From assembly GCF_027920805.1 (NCBI RefSeq), contig NZ_JANWOI010000002.1, positions 372,001 through 436,000 of the forward strand: 64,000 nucleotides of DNA, given 5' to 3'. The translations under genes were made by a program, and so were the position numbers. This DNA comes from Govania unica. GTDB lineage: Bacteria; Pseudomonadota; Alphaproteobacteria; Sphingomonadales; Govanellaceae. A model generated the notes under the pieces. That model was not told the DNA's origin, did no database searches, and saw only the letters and a list, made by a program, of their open reading frames with translations. Positions within the stretch are counted from its first letter, which is position 1; each line of letters opens with the position of its first letter. This document shows, piece by piece, positions 26,351-35,536 of the stretch.

Positions 26351-27112
26351 ATGAACGCTAGCACCACCCCCGTCATCATTCTGGTTCGCCCCCAAATGGG
26401 CGAGAACATCGGTCACGTCGCCCGCGCAATGGCCAATTTCGGGTTGCGGGAATTGCGGCTCGTGGCGCCGCGTGACGGCTGGCCCAATCCGGCTGCCGAA
26501 GCACCTTCGGCTGGTGCGACCTGGGTTCTGGATGAAGCCAAGGTCTATGCGACGGCTGAGGAGGCGGTGGCGGATCTGAGTGCGCTATACGCGACCACCG
26601 CGCGCAACCGGGAGATGATCAAACCGATCGTCACCCCGCGTCATGCCGCCGGGAACATGCGCGGGCAGGTGGCTGAAGGCCGCCGGGTTGGCATCCTGTT
26701 CGGGGCCGAGGCGACGGGGCTCACGAATGATGAACTTGTGCTGGCGGAAACGCTGGTGACGGTGCCGGCCGCGCCCGATTTCACATCGATCAATATCGGG
26801 CAGGCGGTGTTGCTCATGGCTTATGAATGGTTTCAGGCCGGGGATGCGACGCCAGCGGTCGTGCTGCCTGCCGGGGGTAATAAACCGGCCCGGCAGGAGG
26901 AGCTTGAAGGGCTTTTCCAGCATATGGAAACCGAACTGACGCTGTCGGGGTTCTTCCGTCCGCCAGAAAAAGCCCCGCATATGCGACGCAATGTGCGCAG
27001 CCTGTTTCAGCGCATGGATCTTCTGGATCAGGACGTGCGGACCCTGCGTGGGATCGTCAAAAGCCTTGCGCTTTATGGACGGTCGGCGGGGAAGAAGCGG
27101 GATCAGGAGTGA
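26351..27112 (+). CDS. trmJ: tRNA/rRNA methyltransferase of the TrmJ family
   Basis: A SPOUT-class RNA 2'-O-methyltransferase; TrmJ methylates position 32 of tRNAs. Family marks are VRPQMGENIGHVARAM near the N-terminus, LFGAEATGLTNDEL and INIGQAVLLMAYE, the knot-forming SAM-binding part. The C-terminal region with FFRPPEKAPHM and an RSLFQRMDL helix is characteristic of the TrmJ branch. The ATG at 26351 gives 253 residues; ATGs at 26330 and 26339 lie between the repeat and this start and cannot be ruled out. Confidence 0.88.
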   Translation: MNASTTPVIILVRPQMGENIGHVARAMANFGLRELRLVAPRDGWPNPAAEAPSAGATWVLDEAKVYATAEEAVADLSALYATTARNREMIKPIVTPRHAAGNMRGQVAEGRRVGILFGAEATGLTNDELVLAETLVTVPAAPDFTSINIGQAVLLMAYEWFQAGDATPAVVLPAGGNKPARQEELEGLFQHMETELTLSGFFRPPEKAPHMRRNVRSLFQRMDLLDQDVRTLRGIVKSLALYGRSAGKKRDQE

Positions 27113-27118
27113 AGCTGG

Positions 27119-27184
27119 ATTGCCGGGTCAAGCCCGGCAATGACAGAATAAAACATTGTCATGCCCGGGCTTGACCCGGGCATC
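27119..27184. repeat. Pair of REP-like palindromes between trmJ and the YbdK-type ligase
   Basis: Two inverted repeats stand side by side: ATTGCCGGG-TCAAG-CCCGGCAAT at 27119-27141 and TGCCCGGGC-TTGA-CCCGGGCA near 27160-27182. They are joined by TGACA and TGTCA arms that also pair with each other. They separate two convergent genes and probably end transcription from both sides. The last codons of the minus-strand ligase lie inside the second palindrome. Confidence 0.8.
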
Positions 27185-28310
27185 CATCTTTAACCCTCCC
27201 GCGAAACTTGCCCAAGGCGGCATCGACCACGCCTTCGAGACTGTTCTGCATCTCATATTGCCCCCGGAGATAGCGGGCGTCGCTGCCGTCGTGGGTCATG
27301 GCGATGAGATGTTCGGCGGCGCCGAGGCTGGCGAGGTCTTTGAAATAGGGCTCGATATGGCGGAGCGTGGTGAGCACATCTTCCCTTAGAGACAGCGTTT
27401 CCTTGCTGCGGGGATGGACGAGGGTGCCTTCGAGCCCGAACCGGCAGGCCTGGAAGCGGTTGTAGGTATAGACCAGATAATCGTCACGTTCAGGCGGCGG
27501 TTCGTTGCCGTCGAGCAGATATTTGCAGAGCGCCTGCAGGTAACAGGCCAGCGCCGCGGCTTTTTCCACCGTAAGCGGGGTGTCGCAGACCCTGAGCTCG
27601 ATGGTGCCATATTCGGGCTTGGGACGGATATCCCAGTAGAAATCCTTCATGCTGTTGACGACGCCGGTATGTTCCATCTTGGCGAAATAATCGCTCGTGA
27701 ATTCGTCCCAGTTGAGGATGAAGGGGGCGGTGCCGCTTAAGGGAAAGGCATAGACGGTATTAAGCCGCGACGAATTGAACAGGGTGTCGACGCCCTGAAA
27801 ATAGGGCGACGACGCCGACAGCGCGATGAAATGCGGGACATAGCGATTGAGCGCGTGCAGGAGATAGAGCGCCTCATCCCCGGACCGGCAGCCGATATGC
27901 ACATGCTGGCCATAGACCGTGAATTGTTTGGCGAGATAGCCGTATAGGATAGAGACTTCCTTGAAGCGCGGCTTGGGGAAAATCTGGCGTTCGAACCAGC
28001 GCTGGAACGGATGGCTGCCACCGCCGCAGACCCCTACATTGAGCCGATCTCCGGCCAAAACAAGTTTGTCACGAATATCGCGCAACTGATTGAGAATGCC
28101 GTCGTAATTGCGCTGCACGTCGGTGCAGATTTCAATCATGCTTTCGGTGATTTCCGGCGTCACATTGCCCGGAAAGGGCGCGCGCCGCAGCAGATGCAAC
28201 ATATCTGTGCTGGCGGAGGTAAGGTCGAAGCTCGTGAGATTGACAAGCTGGAGCTCAAGCTCAACCCCGACCGTGAGGGATTCCGAGGTTGTGAAGGATT
28301 CAAGCGGCAC
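27159..28310 (-). CDS. YbdK-type carboxylate-amine ligase (glutamate-cysteine ligase 2 family)
   Basis: A 383-residue ATP-dependent ligase of the GCS2 family, whose members join a carboxylate to an amine; enterobacterial YbdK has weak glutamate-cysteine ligase activity. Family marks are VGVELELQLVN at residues 14-24, CGGGSHPFQRW, YGQHVHIGC and an IELRVCDTP segment. The GTG start has GAGGAC eight bases before it. The gene begins four bases after the Kef-type antiporter and is surely co-transcribed with it. The C-terminus DGCPGQARA is encoded by a REP-like palindrome, so the last residues were probably acquired by repeat insertion. Confidence 0.88.
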   Translation of the reverse strand: MPLESFTTSESLTVGVELELQLVNLTSFDLTSASTDMLHLLRRAPFPGNVTPEITESMIEICTDVQRNYDGILNQLRDIRDKLVLAGDRLNVGVCGGGSHPFQRWFERQIFPKPRFKEVSILYGYLAKQFTVYGQHVHIGCRSGDEALYLLHALNRYVPHFIALSASSPYFQGVDTLFNSSRLNTVYAFPLSGTAPFILNWDEFTSDYFAKMEHTGVVNSMKDFYWDIRPKPEYGTIELRVCDTPLTVEKAAALACYLQALCKYLLDGNEPPPERDDYLVYTYNRFQACRFGLEGTLVHPRSKETLSLREDVLTTLRHIEPYFKDLASLGAAEHLIAMTHDGSDARYLRGQYEMQNSLEGVVDAALGKFRGRVKDGCPGQARA

Positions 28311-28314
28311 GGGG

Positions 28315-29505
28315 TCAGTCCTCTTTGCTTTTGGGCGTTTCCCGCGCCCAGATCAGGGCGCGCTGGATAACGATGGGGCCAAAGACTTCCAGAATAAGTG
28401 ACATGGCGGCGAGCGCCGCGAGGTCTTCGACCAGACTGATGCCGATGTCTTTTGACTGGTCGAGCATGACCAGGGCAAAGACCGACAATGGCGTAAGGGC
28501 GAGGCCCGTCAGCATGCCTTTGCGCCAGGATATGCCGCCGAGATGGGCGAAAGCGGTGGCCCCGATGGTCTTGGTGACAAAGCGGGTGGCGACGATGGCG
28601 ACGGCTATGCCTGCGCCGTTCACGACTTTGTGCCATTCGATGGTGGTGGCCACAAAGACAAACAACAGCACCACGAGCAGATTGCCGAGCGCGCCGAAAT
28701 TCCGCTGCGCTTGATCCAGCGCCACACGGCGATGCCGCACCATGAGCCCGAAGGTGAGCGCGGCCAGCGCAGGCGAGAAGGCCAAGAGATGCATTATGCT
28801 CACCAGCATGATGACAGCGATGGCATAGGCGACGGTGGCGTCGGGGCCGTGAATTTTCAGTTTGCGCATCAAACCGGGAACGGCGATGCCAAACAGGCTG
28901 CCGGCGGCGGCCGAGGCGGCGAGCAGCACCAGACTGCTTAACAGCGCCTGACCCAGACTGCCGGTATGTTCAAACACCCAGAACCCGAGCACGACCTTGA
29001 ACACAAACAGCGCCAGCACGCAGTTGAAGGCGGTGAGATGCAGGGCGCGTTCGGTCACCTGGCCCGAGCTATGCTGTTCGTTAATGACCCGGAGCACCAC
29101 GGCGGGCGAGGTCGACATGGCGAGGGAGGCGAGGAGCAGGGCGGGCAGAACCGCCATCCCGAACCAGATCGAGACCGCATAGACCGCGGCAAAGGTCAGA
29201 CCGGCTTCAAGCAGGCTTGTTGCGCCGAGCCAGGGATTGCTGCGCAGCCAATGCAGATTGATGCGATAGCCAAGCTCGAACAGGATGAGGCTGAAGGAAA
29301 TGCTGGCGAGCAGCGTGATGGTCATGCTGCCGGACGGCGACAGCAGGCCGAGTTGCCCGGCCGCCATGAGAAAACCCACAAGACCATAACTTGTGAGGCG
29401 GGGGATGCGTAACAGCCGGTATCCGAATTCACCGGCGATCCAGGCGATCGCGAGGGCGAACGGCCAGATGAGGTCTGGGGCGATGATAGAGATCACATTC
29501 GGCAT
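28315..29505 (-). CDS. Kef-type cation:proton antiporter membrane subunit
   Basis: A 396-residue protein made of about twelve hydrophobic helices, matching the Na+/H+ exchanger domain of the CPA2 (Kef) family. It carries an early LVGFLMAAGQLGLL helix-loop and the LAMSTSPAVVLRV segment, where this family places its ion-binding region. There is no TrkA-N nucleotide-binding domain, so gating must differ from classical KefC. AGGAGG lies five bases before the ATG. The adjoining YbdK-type ligase raises the possibility of a link to a gamma-glutamyl metabolite, as KefC is gated by glutathione conjugates; this is inference. Confidence 0.85.
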   Translation of the reverse strand: MPNVISIIAPDLIWPFALAIAWIAGEFGYRLLRIPRLTSYGLVGFLMAAGQLGLLSPSGSMTITLLASISFSLILFELGYRINLHWLRSNPWLGATSLLEAGLTFAAVYAVSIWFGMAVLPALLLASLAMSTSPAVVLRVINEQHSSGQVTERALHLTAFNCVLALFVFKVVLGFWVFEHTGSLGQALLSSLVLLAASAAAGSLFGIAVPGLMRKLKIHGPDATVAYAIAVIMLVSIMHLLAFSPALAALTFGLMVRHRRVALDQAQRNFGALGNLLVVLLFVFVATTIEWHKVVNGAGIAVAIVATRFVTKTIGATAFAHLGGISWRKGMLTGLALTPLSVFALVMLDQSKDIGISLVEDLAALAAMSLILEVFGPIVIQRALIWARETPKSKED

Positions 29506-29540
29506 TTGGCCTCCTGTTGTGGCTGCGCACGGGCCGGTGC

Positions 29541-32500
29541 TTATTTGCGCGCGATTGCTCCCACTTTAGCGGGTGAGGGGGATGTAACGGGTTCGCCAAG
29601 GGCGATTTTGGCCAGACTTTTGGCCAGAGCCAAGGCACCTTTTAAACGATCGGCAGCGGACGGCCAGTCACGGATGATGACAAGTCGTTGATCAGGCTTG
29701 AGTTTAGCCGTGCCACGCTCGCGGCTCAGCATGTCGACGAGGCCGAGCGGGTTGGCGAACTGGCCCTTGCGGAAGGTGACGGTGGCGCCGCGCGGCCCGG
29801 CTTCGATCTTCTCGATCCCGGCCTGACGGCAGAAGCCTTTGATCTCGATGATGACGAGCAATTGTTTCACTTCGTCGGGCAGCGGACCGAAGCGGTCAAT
29901 CAGCTCGGCGGCGAAGGCGTCGATTTCCTCCCGCGAGGTGAGGTCAGCGAGGCGACGATAAAGGCTCATACGGACATTCAGATCGCCGACATAGCTTTCC
30001 GGCAGCAAAACCGTCGCGCCCAAGGCAATCTGTGGCGACCAGTGTCCTTCAAATTCGGTCTCAAGACCACCGGCCCGGGCTTCGGCCACGGCTTCTTCCA
30101 GCATCTGCTGGTAAAGCTCAAGGCCGACCTCGCGGATATGACCCGATTGCTCATCACCCAGCAGATTGCCCGCGCCGCGAATATCAAGGTCGTGGGACGC
30201 GAGCGTAAAGCCCGCCCCGAGGGTATCGAGTGTTTGCAGAACCTGAAGCCGCTTTTCGGCGTTCGCGGTCAGAAGCTTGCCCTGCGGCAAGGTCATATAG
30301 GCATAGGCGCGGGTTTTCGACCGCCCGACACGGCCGCGCAGCTGATAAAGCTGGGCCAGGCCGAACATGTCGGCGCGATGGACGATCAGGGTGTTGGCGG
30401 TGGGAATGTCGAGACCGGATTCGACGATAGTGGTCGACAGCAAGACATCGAACTGGCCGTCGTAAAAGGCATTCATCACCTCGTCCATGGCGCTTGGGGC
30501 CATCTGGCCATGGGCGATGGCGATCTTCACCTCAGGTACGGTTTCGCGGATGAAGGCCATGACTTCGTCAAGGTCCGAGATGCGTGGCACCACATAGAAA
30601 CTTTGGCCGCCGCGATAATGTTCGCGCAGCAAGGCCTCGCGGATGACCATGGGGTCCTGCGGCAGCACAAAGGTGCGGACGGCCAGACGATCCACCGGCG
30701 GGGTGGCGATCAGGCTCAGTTCCTTCAGGCCCGACATGGCCATATGAAGCGTGCGCGGAATCGGCGTCGCCGTCAGGGTCAGCACATGGACGTTGGATTT
30801 CAGCTGCTTGAGACGCTCCTTGTGCGAGACGCCAAAATGCTGTTCTTCGTCGACAATGAGCAGGCCCAGATTCTTGAATGCAATGGCCTTGCCCAACAGG
30901 GCATGGGTGCCGATGACGATATCCACCTTGCCGTCTGTGAGCCCCGCCTTGGTGTCGCGCAGTTCCTTGTCGCCCACAAGGCGTGACAGTTGGCCGATGC
31001 GGATGGGCAGTCCCTGGAAACGTTTTTCGAAGCCCTTGTAATGCTGGCGGGCCAACAGCGTGGTTGGCACCACCACGGCCACCTGAAAGCCGCTCATGGC
31101 GGCGACAAAGGCGGCACGGAGTGCCACTTCGGTCTTGCCGAAGCCGACATCGCCGCAGATCAACCGGTCCATGGGACGGCCCTGTCCAAGATCGTCGATC
31201 ACATCGCCGATAGCGCGCAACTGGTCTTCGGTTTCGGCATAGGGGAAGCGGGCGCAGAATTCGTCATAAAGCCCTTCGGCCGGGTCCATGACCTCGGCCT
31301 GCCGGAGCGCGCGGGCGGCGGCGAGCTTGATGACCTCGTCGGCCATCTCGCGGATGCGCTTCTTGAGTTTGGCCTTGCGGCTTTGCCAGGCCGTGCCGCC
31401 GAGCTTATCGAGGATAACGCCGCTGTCTTCCGAGCCATAACGGCTCAGGACCTCGATATTTTCGACCGGCACATAAAGCTTGTCGCCGCCATCATAGACC
31501 AGCATCACGCAGTCATGGGGCGCGTCCATGACCTCGATGGTTATGAGCCCTTCGAAGCGGCCGACTCCATGGTCAACATGCACAACATAATCGCCGGGAA
31601 TGAGTGCGGCGGCTTCGGTGAGGAAATTGTCGGCGCGTTTCTGACGCCGCGCTTTCCGAACCAGACGGTCGCCCAGCACATCCTGTTCGGTGATGAGCGC
31701 AAGATCCGCGGTTTCGAAGCCATGTTCAAGCGGCAGCACCAGAAGCCCGAGGATCTGGCGGTTGACCTTGCCGGCCTCGGCCCAGGCCTCAAGCGGCAGG
31801 GTGGCGCGCAGGCCATGGTCGCTGATCACGCCCTGCAGGCGTTCGCGGGCCCCGGCGCTGTAGCTTGCGAGAAGCACGCGTTTGCCGGATGCCTGCAGTT
31901 CCTCCACATGCTGGCGGAGGGCGTCATAGATGTTGGCGTTCGGCGTGTTGCGCTCGATGGCGAAATCACGGCCGAGACGGCCGCCGAGATCGCGGGTGAC
32001 GCCATCTTCGGGCAGGTGATGGGGCGTGAAGACACGGACATCGCGCCCGGCCTGCGCCGTCTGCCAGTCGTCGGCTGTGAGATAAAGGCTTTCGGGCGGC
32101 AGCGGCTTATAGGGGGCGATGCCGCTGGCGCTCTTGAGATTGGCCTGTTCCTTGCGCGATCGGTAATAGTCCGTGATGGAGCCAAAGCGTTCGGCCAGCG
32201 CATCATCGGTTAAGGGATCAAGGGTGAGGATCGCATCCCCGGCATAGTCGAAAATGGTTTCAAGCCGCTCATGAAACAACGGCAGCCAATGTTCCATGCC
32301 GATATGCTTGCGGCCTTCGGAGACCGCCTCATAGAGCGGATCATTGCCCATGACGGTGCCAAAGGATTCGACATATCCCGCGCGGAAACGGCGGATGGCC
32401 TCGGGGCTTAACAATACTTCGCTTGCGGGCACGAGGTCCACGCGTTTGATTTTGGCGCTTGAACGCTGGGTCAGCGGGTCGAAGCTGCGGATGACGTCGA

Positions 32501-33074
32501 TCTCGTCGCCAAAGAGGTCTAGCCGCACAGGCTCCGGCGATCCGGCGGGGAAAATATCGACAATGCCGCCGCGAATGGCGAATTCTCCGGGTTCCATCAC
32601 GGTACCGGTGCGGCTGTAGCCGTTGGCGGCGAGAAAAGAGGTCAGCGCGGCAAGATCAAGCGCTTTGCCGCTGACCATGGAGAAGGCGGCGGCGGCCATG
32701 ACGGCGCGGCTCGGGACGCGTTGGGAGGCGGCGTTGACGGTGGTGAGGATCAGGCGCGGGGTTTTGGGCGTCCCACGCTCGGCAAGGAGGGCGAGGGTGC
32801 GCACCCGACGGGCGGCGATATCGGCATGGGGAGAGGAGCGGTCATAGGGCAGGCAGTCCCAGGCCGGGAAGCGCAGGATTTCAATCTCGGGCGCGAAAAA
32901 GCGGATGGCGTCCACAAGCGTTGCCATGCGGGCGTCGTCGCGGGCCACATGAAGCGCCGTGCCGCGCGCCCGCACAATGTCCGCAAGCACCAGGGCGTCA
33001 TAACCCTCGGGCACGCCGGCAATGGTCAGGCGGCCCTGGGTTTCGCTCAGATCTGTCCAGTCTTGTGGGGTCAT
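29541..33074 (-). CDS. mfd: Transcription-repair coupling factor Mfd
   Basis: Mfd removes RNA polymerase stalled at DNA lesions and recruits UvrA. The 1177-residue protein shows the full layout. An UvrB-like N-terminal module is followed by the CarD-like polymerase-interaction domain (PGDYVVHVDHGVGRFEG, about residues 495-560). Next come the RecG-like translocase with Walker A GDVGFGKTEVALRA, DEEQHFG and TATPIPRTL, and the helicase C half ending in QLRGRVGRS. The C-terminal UvrA-interaction domain carries LPDEVKQLL. It overlaps sdhE by four bases (ATGA). Confidence 0.97.
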   Translation of the reverse strand: MTPQDWTDLSETQGRLTIAGVPEGYDALVLADIVRARGTALHVARDDARMATLVDAIRFFAPEIEILRFPAWDCLPYDRSSPHADIAARRVRTLALLAERGTPKTPRLILTTVNAASQRVPSRAVMAAAAFSMVSGKALDLAALTSFLAANGYSRTGTVMEPGEFAIRGGIVDIFPAGSPEPVRLDLFGDEIDVIRSFDPLTQRSSAKIKRVDLVPASEVLLSPEAIRRFRAGYVESFGTVMGNDPLYEAVSEGRKHIGMEHWLPLFHERLETIFDYAGDAILTLDPLTDDALAERFGSITDYYRSRKEQANLKSASGIAPYKPLPPESLYLTADDWQTAQAGRDVRVFTPHHLPEDGVTRDLGGRLGRDFAIERNTPNANIYDALRQHVEELQASGKRVLLASYSAGARERLQGVISDHGLRATLPLEAWAEAGKVNRQILGLLVLPLEHGFETADLALITEQDVLGDRLVRKARRQKRADNFLTEAAALIPGDYVVHVDHGVGRFEGLITIEVMDAPHDCVMLVYDGGDKLYVPVENIEVLSRYGSEDSGVILDKLGGTAWQSRKAKLKKRIREMADEVIKLAAARALRQAEVMDPAEGLYDEFCARFPYAETEDQLRAIGDVIDDLGQGRPMDRLICGDVGFGKTEVALRAAFVAAMSGFQVAVVVPTTLLARQHYKGFEKRFQGLPIRIGQLSRLVGDKELRDTKAGLTDGKVDIVIGTHALLGKAIAFKNLGLLIVDEEQHFGVSHKERLKQLKSNVHVLTLTATPIPRTLHMAMSGLKELSLIATPPVDRLAVRTFVLPQDPMVIREALLREHYRGGQSFYVVPRISDLDEVMAFIRETVPEVKIAIAHGQMAPSAMDEVMNAFYDGQFDVLLSTTIVESGLDIPTANTLIVHRADMFGLAQLYQLRGRVGRSKTRAYAYMTLPQGKLLTANAEKRLQVLQTLDTLGAGFTLASHDLDIRGAGNLLGDEQSGHIREVGLELYQQMLEEAVAEARAGGLETEFEGHWSPQIALGATVLLPESYVGDLNVRMSLYRRLADLTSREEIDAFAAELIDRFGPLPDEVKQLLVIIEIKGFCRQAGIEKIEAGPRGATVTFRKGQFANPLGLVDMLSRERGTAKLKPDQRLVIIRDWPSAADRLKGALALAKSLAKIALGEPVTSPSPAKVGAIARK

Positions 33075-33337
33075 CGGTCCAGATAATCGAGTTTGCGCAA
33101 GATGGTCATCACGTCGGTATCAAGATGCGCGGGTGGGGTGCGAATGCTGCCGATCCAGGCCACAAGATCAATGTCCTGTTCTTCAAGCAGGATTTCAAGC
33201 CGGTCCAGCTGGTCGTCGGTCAGTCGAACCATAAGCTTGTCAGCAAAATTGCCCAAAAGCACGTCCGCTTCCTTGATGCCCCGATGCCAGCAGCGAAAGC
33301 GCAGGCGTTTCAGGCGGATAGGGCGGTCTTCGGTCAT
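33071..33337 (-). CDS. sdhE: FAD assembly factor SdhE
   Basis: A small 88-residue protein that promotes covalent flavin attachment to succinate dehydrogenase SdhA. The family signature RG-x-x-E is visible as CWHRGIKEADVLLG near residue 20, and the remaining helical sequence FLxxQDIDLVxWI-like is present as EEQDIDLVAWI. It is placed upstream of mfd, with which it overlaps, an arrangement common in alphaproteobacteria. It is divergent from recG. Confidence 0.93.
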   Translation of the reverse strand: MTEDRPIRLKRLRFRCWHRGIKEADVLLGNFADKLMVRLTDDQLDRLEILLEEQDIDLVAWIGSIRTPPAHLDTDVMTILRKLDYLDR

Positions 33338-33436
33338 GCTTTGACTCCCTCAAGGCTAGGTCTTGGAGCGTGGGGCGGCTTCGGGTAAGCTGTGCTCCGT
33401 CCGATATGTCCCCGTCTATTTAGGTGTCCTGCCGTC

Positions 33437-35524
33437 ATGCGTCCAGAAATTTTGTTCCCGCTTTTCCGCGCGGTGACGGCGCTCAAGGGTATTGGCGGAC
33501 GTACAAGCGCCCATCTCGCACGGATTGGAATCGTTCGCGTCAGCGATTTGTTGTGGCATTTGCCGGTCGGTCTTGTGGATCGCAGCTATGAGCCCGAGAT
33601 CGCCATGGCTGAAAATGGCTCGGTCGCCACCCTGACGGTGTTCATCACCGGCCACAGCCCAAGCACGCCGAATTCCAAAAAGCCCTACCGCGTGCAGGCA
33701 ACGGATAACAGCGGCGATCTTGATCTGGTGTTCTTCAAGGGCCAGCGCGATTACCTGATGGAAATGCTGCCGCCCGGCACCACGCGGATTGTGAGCGGCA
33801 AGGTCGAATGGTTCAATGGCCGCCTGCAAATGAGCCACCCGGATTATATCCTCGCGCCCGACCATCGCGATCGCCTGCCTTTGATCGAGCCGGTCTATGG
33901 CCTGACGGCGGGCTTGACCTCGCGCTCGCTTGGGCGGGCGGTGGATATGGTTCTGGCGGATCTGCCGGAACTGCCCGAATGGCATGATCCAGATAGTCTC
34001 GCCCGCCAGCAGTGGCCAGCATGGGGGGCGGCGCTCATCCGTCTGCATCATCCGGAAGACAAGGGCGATCTGAGCATCGACAGCCCGTCGCGCACCCGGT
34101 TGGCCTATGATGAGCTGCTGGCCAATCAATTGGCGCTGGCCCTGGTGCGCGAACGCATGCGCCGCCGCAAGGGGCAATCGGTCAAGGGCGACGGCCGGTT
34201 ACAGGCGCGGGTGCGCGCCGTGCTGCCCTTTCCACTGACGGGGGCTCAGGAACGGGCGATTGTCGATGTGATCGCCGATATGGCCGATCCGGCTGCCATG
34301 CTGCGGCTGTTGCAGGGTGACGTGGGCAGTGGCAAGACGCTGGTGGCGCTGTTTGCCATGTTGGCGGCGGTTGAAGCGGGTGGGCAGGCGGCCATTCTCG
34401 CGCCGACGGAAATTCTGGCCCGCCAGCATCTCGAAAGCCTCAAATCCTATTGCGAGGCGGCGGGGGTGACCATCGGGCTTCTGACCGGGCGCGACAAGGG
34501 CAAGGCGCGGGAGCGTATTCTGGCCGATCTTGCGGCCGGGAACATCCAGATTCTGGTCGGAACCCATGCGCTGTTTGAACATGACGTGCTGTTTCAGAAC
34601 CTGCTGCTGGCGGTGATTGATGAACAGCATCGCTTTGGCGTCCATCAGCGCCTGAAGCTTGCGGGCAAGGGGCAGGGCCCGGTCGATATGCTGGTGATGA
34701 CGGCAACGCCCATTCCGCGCACGCTGGCGCTGACCGCTTATGGCGATATGGATGTGTCAAAACTTGATGAAAAGCCGCCGGGACGGCAGCCCATCGACAC
34801 CCGCACGGTCTCGGCTCAGCGGTTCGAGGATGTGGTGGCGGGCGTCGGCCGTGCTGTGGGGCAGGGCCAGCAGGTCTATTGGGTCTGCCCGCTGGTGGAG
34901 GAATCCGAAACCATCGACCTTGCCGCCGCGACCGAGCGCAAGGCTGACCTTGAACAGCGCCTCGGGCTTCCGGTGGGGCTCATCCATGGCCGCATGAAGG
35001 GGCCTGACAAGGACGCCGCCATGGCCGCCTTCGCGGCGGGCGAGACGCGGCTTCTGGTGGCCACCACGGTGATCGAGGTCGGGGTTAATGTGCCGAACGC
35101 CACCATCATGGTGATCGAACATTCAGAACGCTTCGGGTTGGCGCAGCTCCATCAGTTGCGTGGCCGGGTCGGGCGCGGCACCGGCAAAAGCAGTTGCATC
35201 CTGATCTATAGTGGCCCGCTTGGGGAGACCTCCAAAGCTCGGCTTGCCATCATGCGGGAGACCGAGGATGGGTTTCGTATAGCTGAAGAGGATATGCGCC
35301 TGAGGGGTGCCGGGGAGCTTCTTGGCACCCAGCAAAGCGGCTTGCCGGAATTCCGCCTCGCCGATCTTGCCCATCATGGCGATCTTCTGGCTATGGCCCG
35401 GGACGACGCGCGGGCGGTGATCGAGGCTGACCCCGAACTCAAATCCCCGCGCGGACAGGCGCTCCGCGTGCTGCTCTATCTGTTCGAACGCGACGCAGCC
35501 ATTCGTTATTTGCAGTCGGGCTAG
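33437..35524 (+). CDS. recG: ATP-dependent DNA helicase RecG
   Basis: RecG remodels stalled replication forks and Holliday junctions. From the ATG at 33437 the protein has 695 residues. It has an N-terminal wedge (OB-fold) domain (ATLTVFITGH, later FNGRLQMSHPDYI), then the SF2 helicase core with Walker A LQGDVGSGKTLVA, DEQHRFGV and TATPIPRTLALT, motif V/VI with VIEVGVNVPNA and QLRGRVGRG, and the C-terminal helical hook region. A start fifteen codons earlier is possible but adds residues not typical of the family. Confidence 0.96.
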   Translation: MRPEILFPLFRAVTALKGIGGRTSAHLARIGIVRVSDLLWHLPVGLVDRSYEPEIAMAENGSVATLTVFITGHSPSTPNSKKPYRVQATDNSGDLDLVFFKGQRDYLMEMLPPGTTRIVSGKVEWFNGRLQMSHPDYILAPDHRDRLPLIEPVYGLTAGLTSRSLGRAVDMVLADLPELPEWHDPDSLARQQWPAWGAALIRLHHPEDKGDLSIDSPSRTRLAYDELLANQLALALVRERMRRRKGQSVKGDGRLQARVRAVLPFPLTGAQERAIVDVIADMADPAAMLRLLQGDVGSGKTLVALFAMLAAVEAGGQAAILAPTEILARQHLESLKSYCEAAGVTIGLLTGRDKGKARERILADLAAGNIQILVGTHALFEHDVLFQNLLLAVIDEQHRFGVHQRLKLAGKGQGPVDMLVMTATPIPRTLALTAYGDMDVSKLDEKPPGRQPIDTRTVSAQRFEDVVAGVGRAVGQGQQVYWVCPLVEESETIDLAAATERKADLEQRLGLPVGLIHGRMKGPDKDAAMAAFAAGETRLLVATTVIEVGVNVPNATIMVIEHSERFGLAQLHQLRGRVGRGTGKSSCILIYSGPLGETSKARLAIMRETEDGFRIAEEDMRLRGAGELLGTQQSGLPEFRLADLAHHGDLLAMARDDARAVIEADPELKSPRGQALRVLLYLFERDAAIRYLQSG

Positions 35525-35536
35525 AGACGGAGAGTT

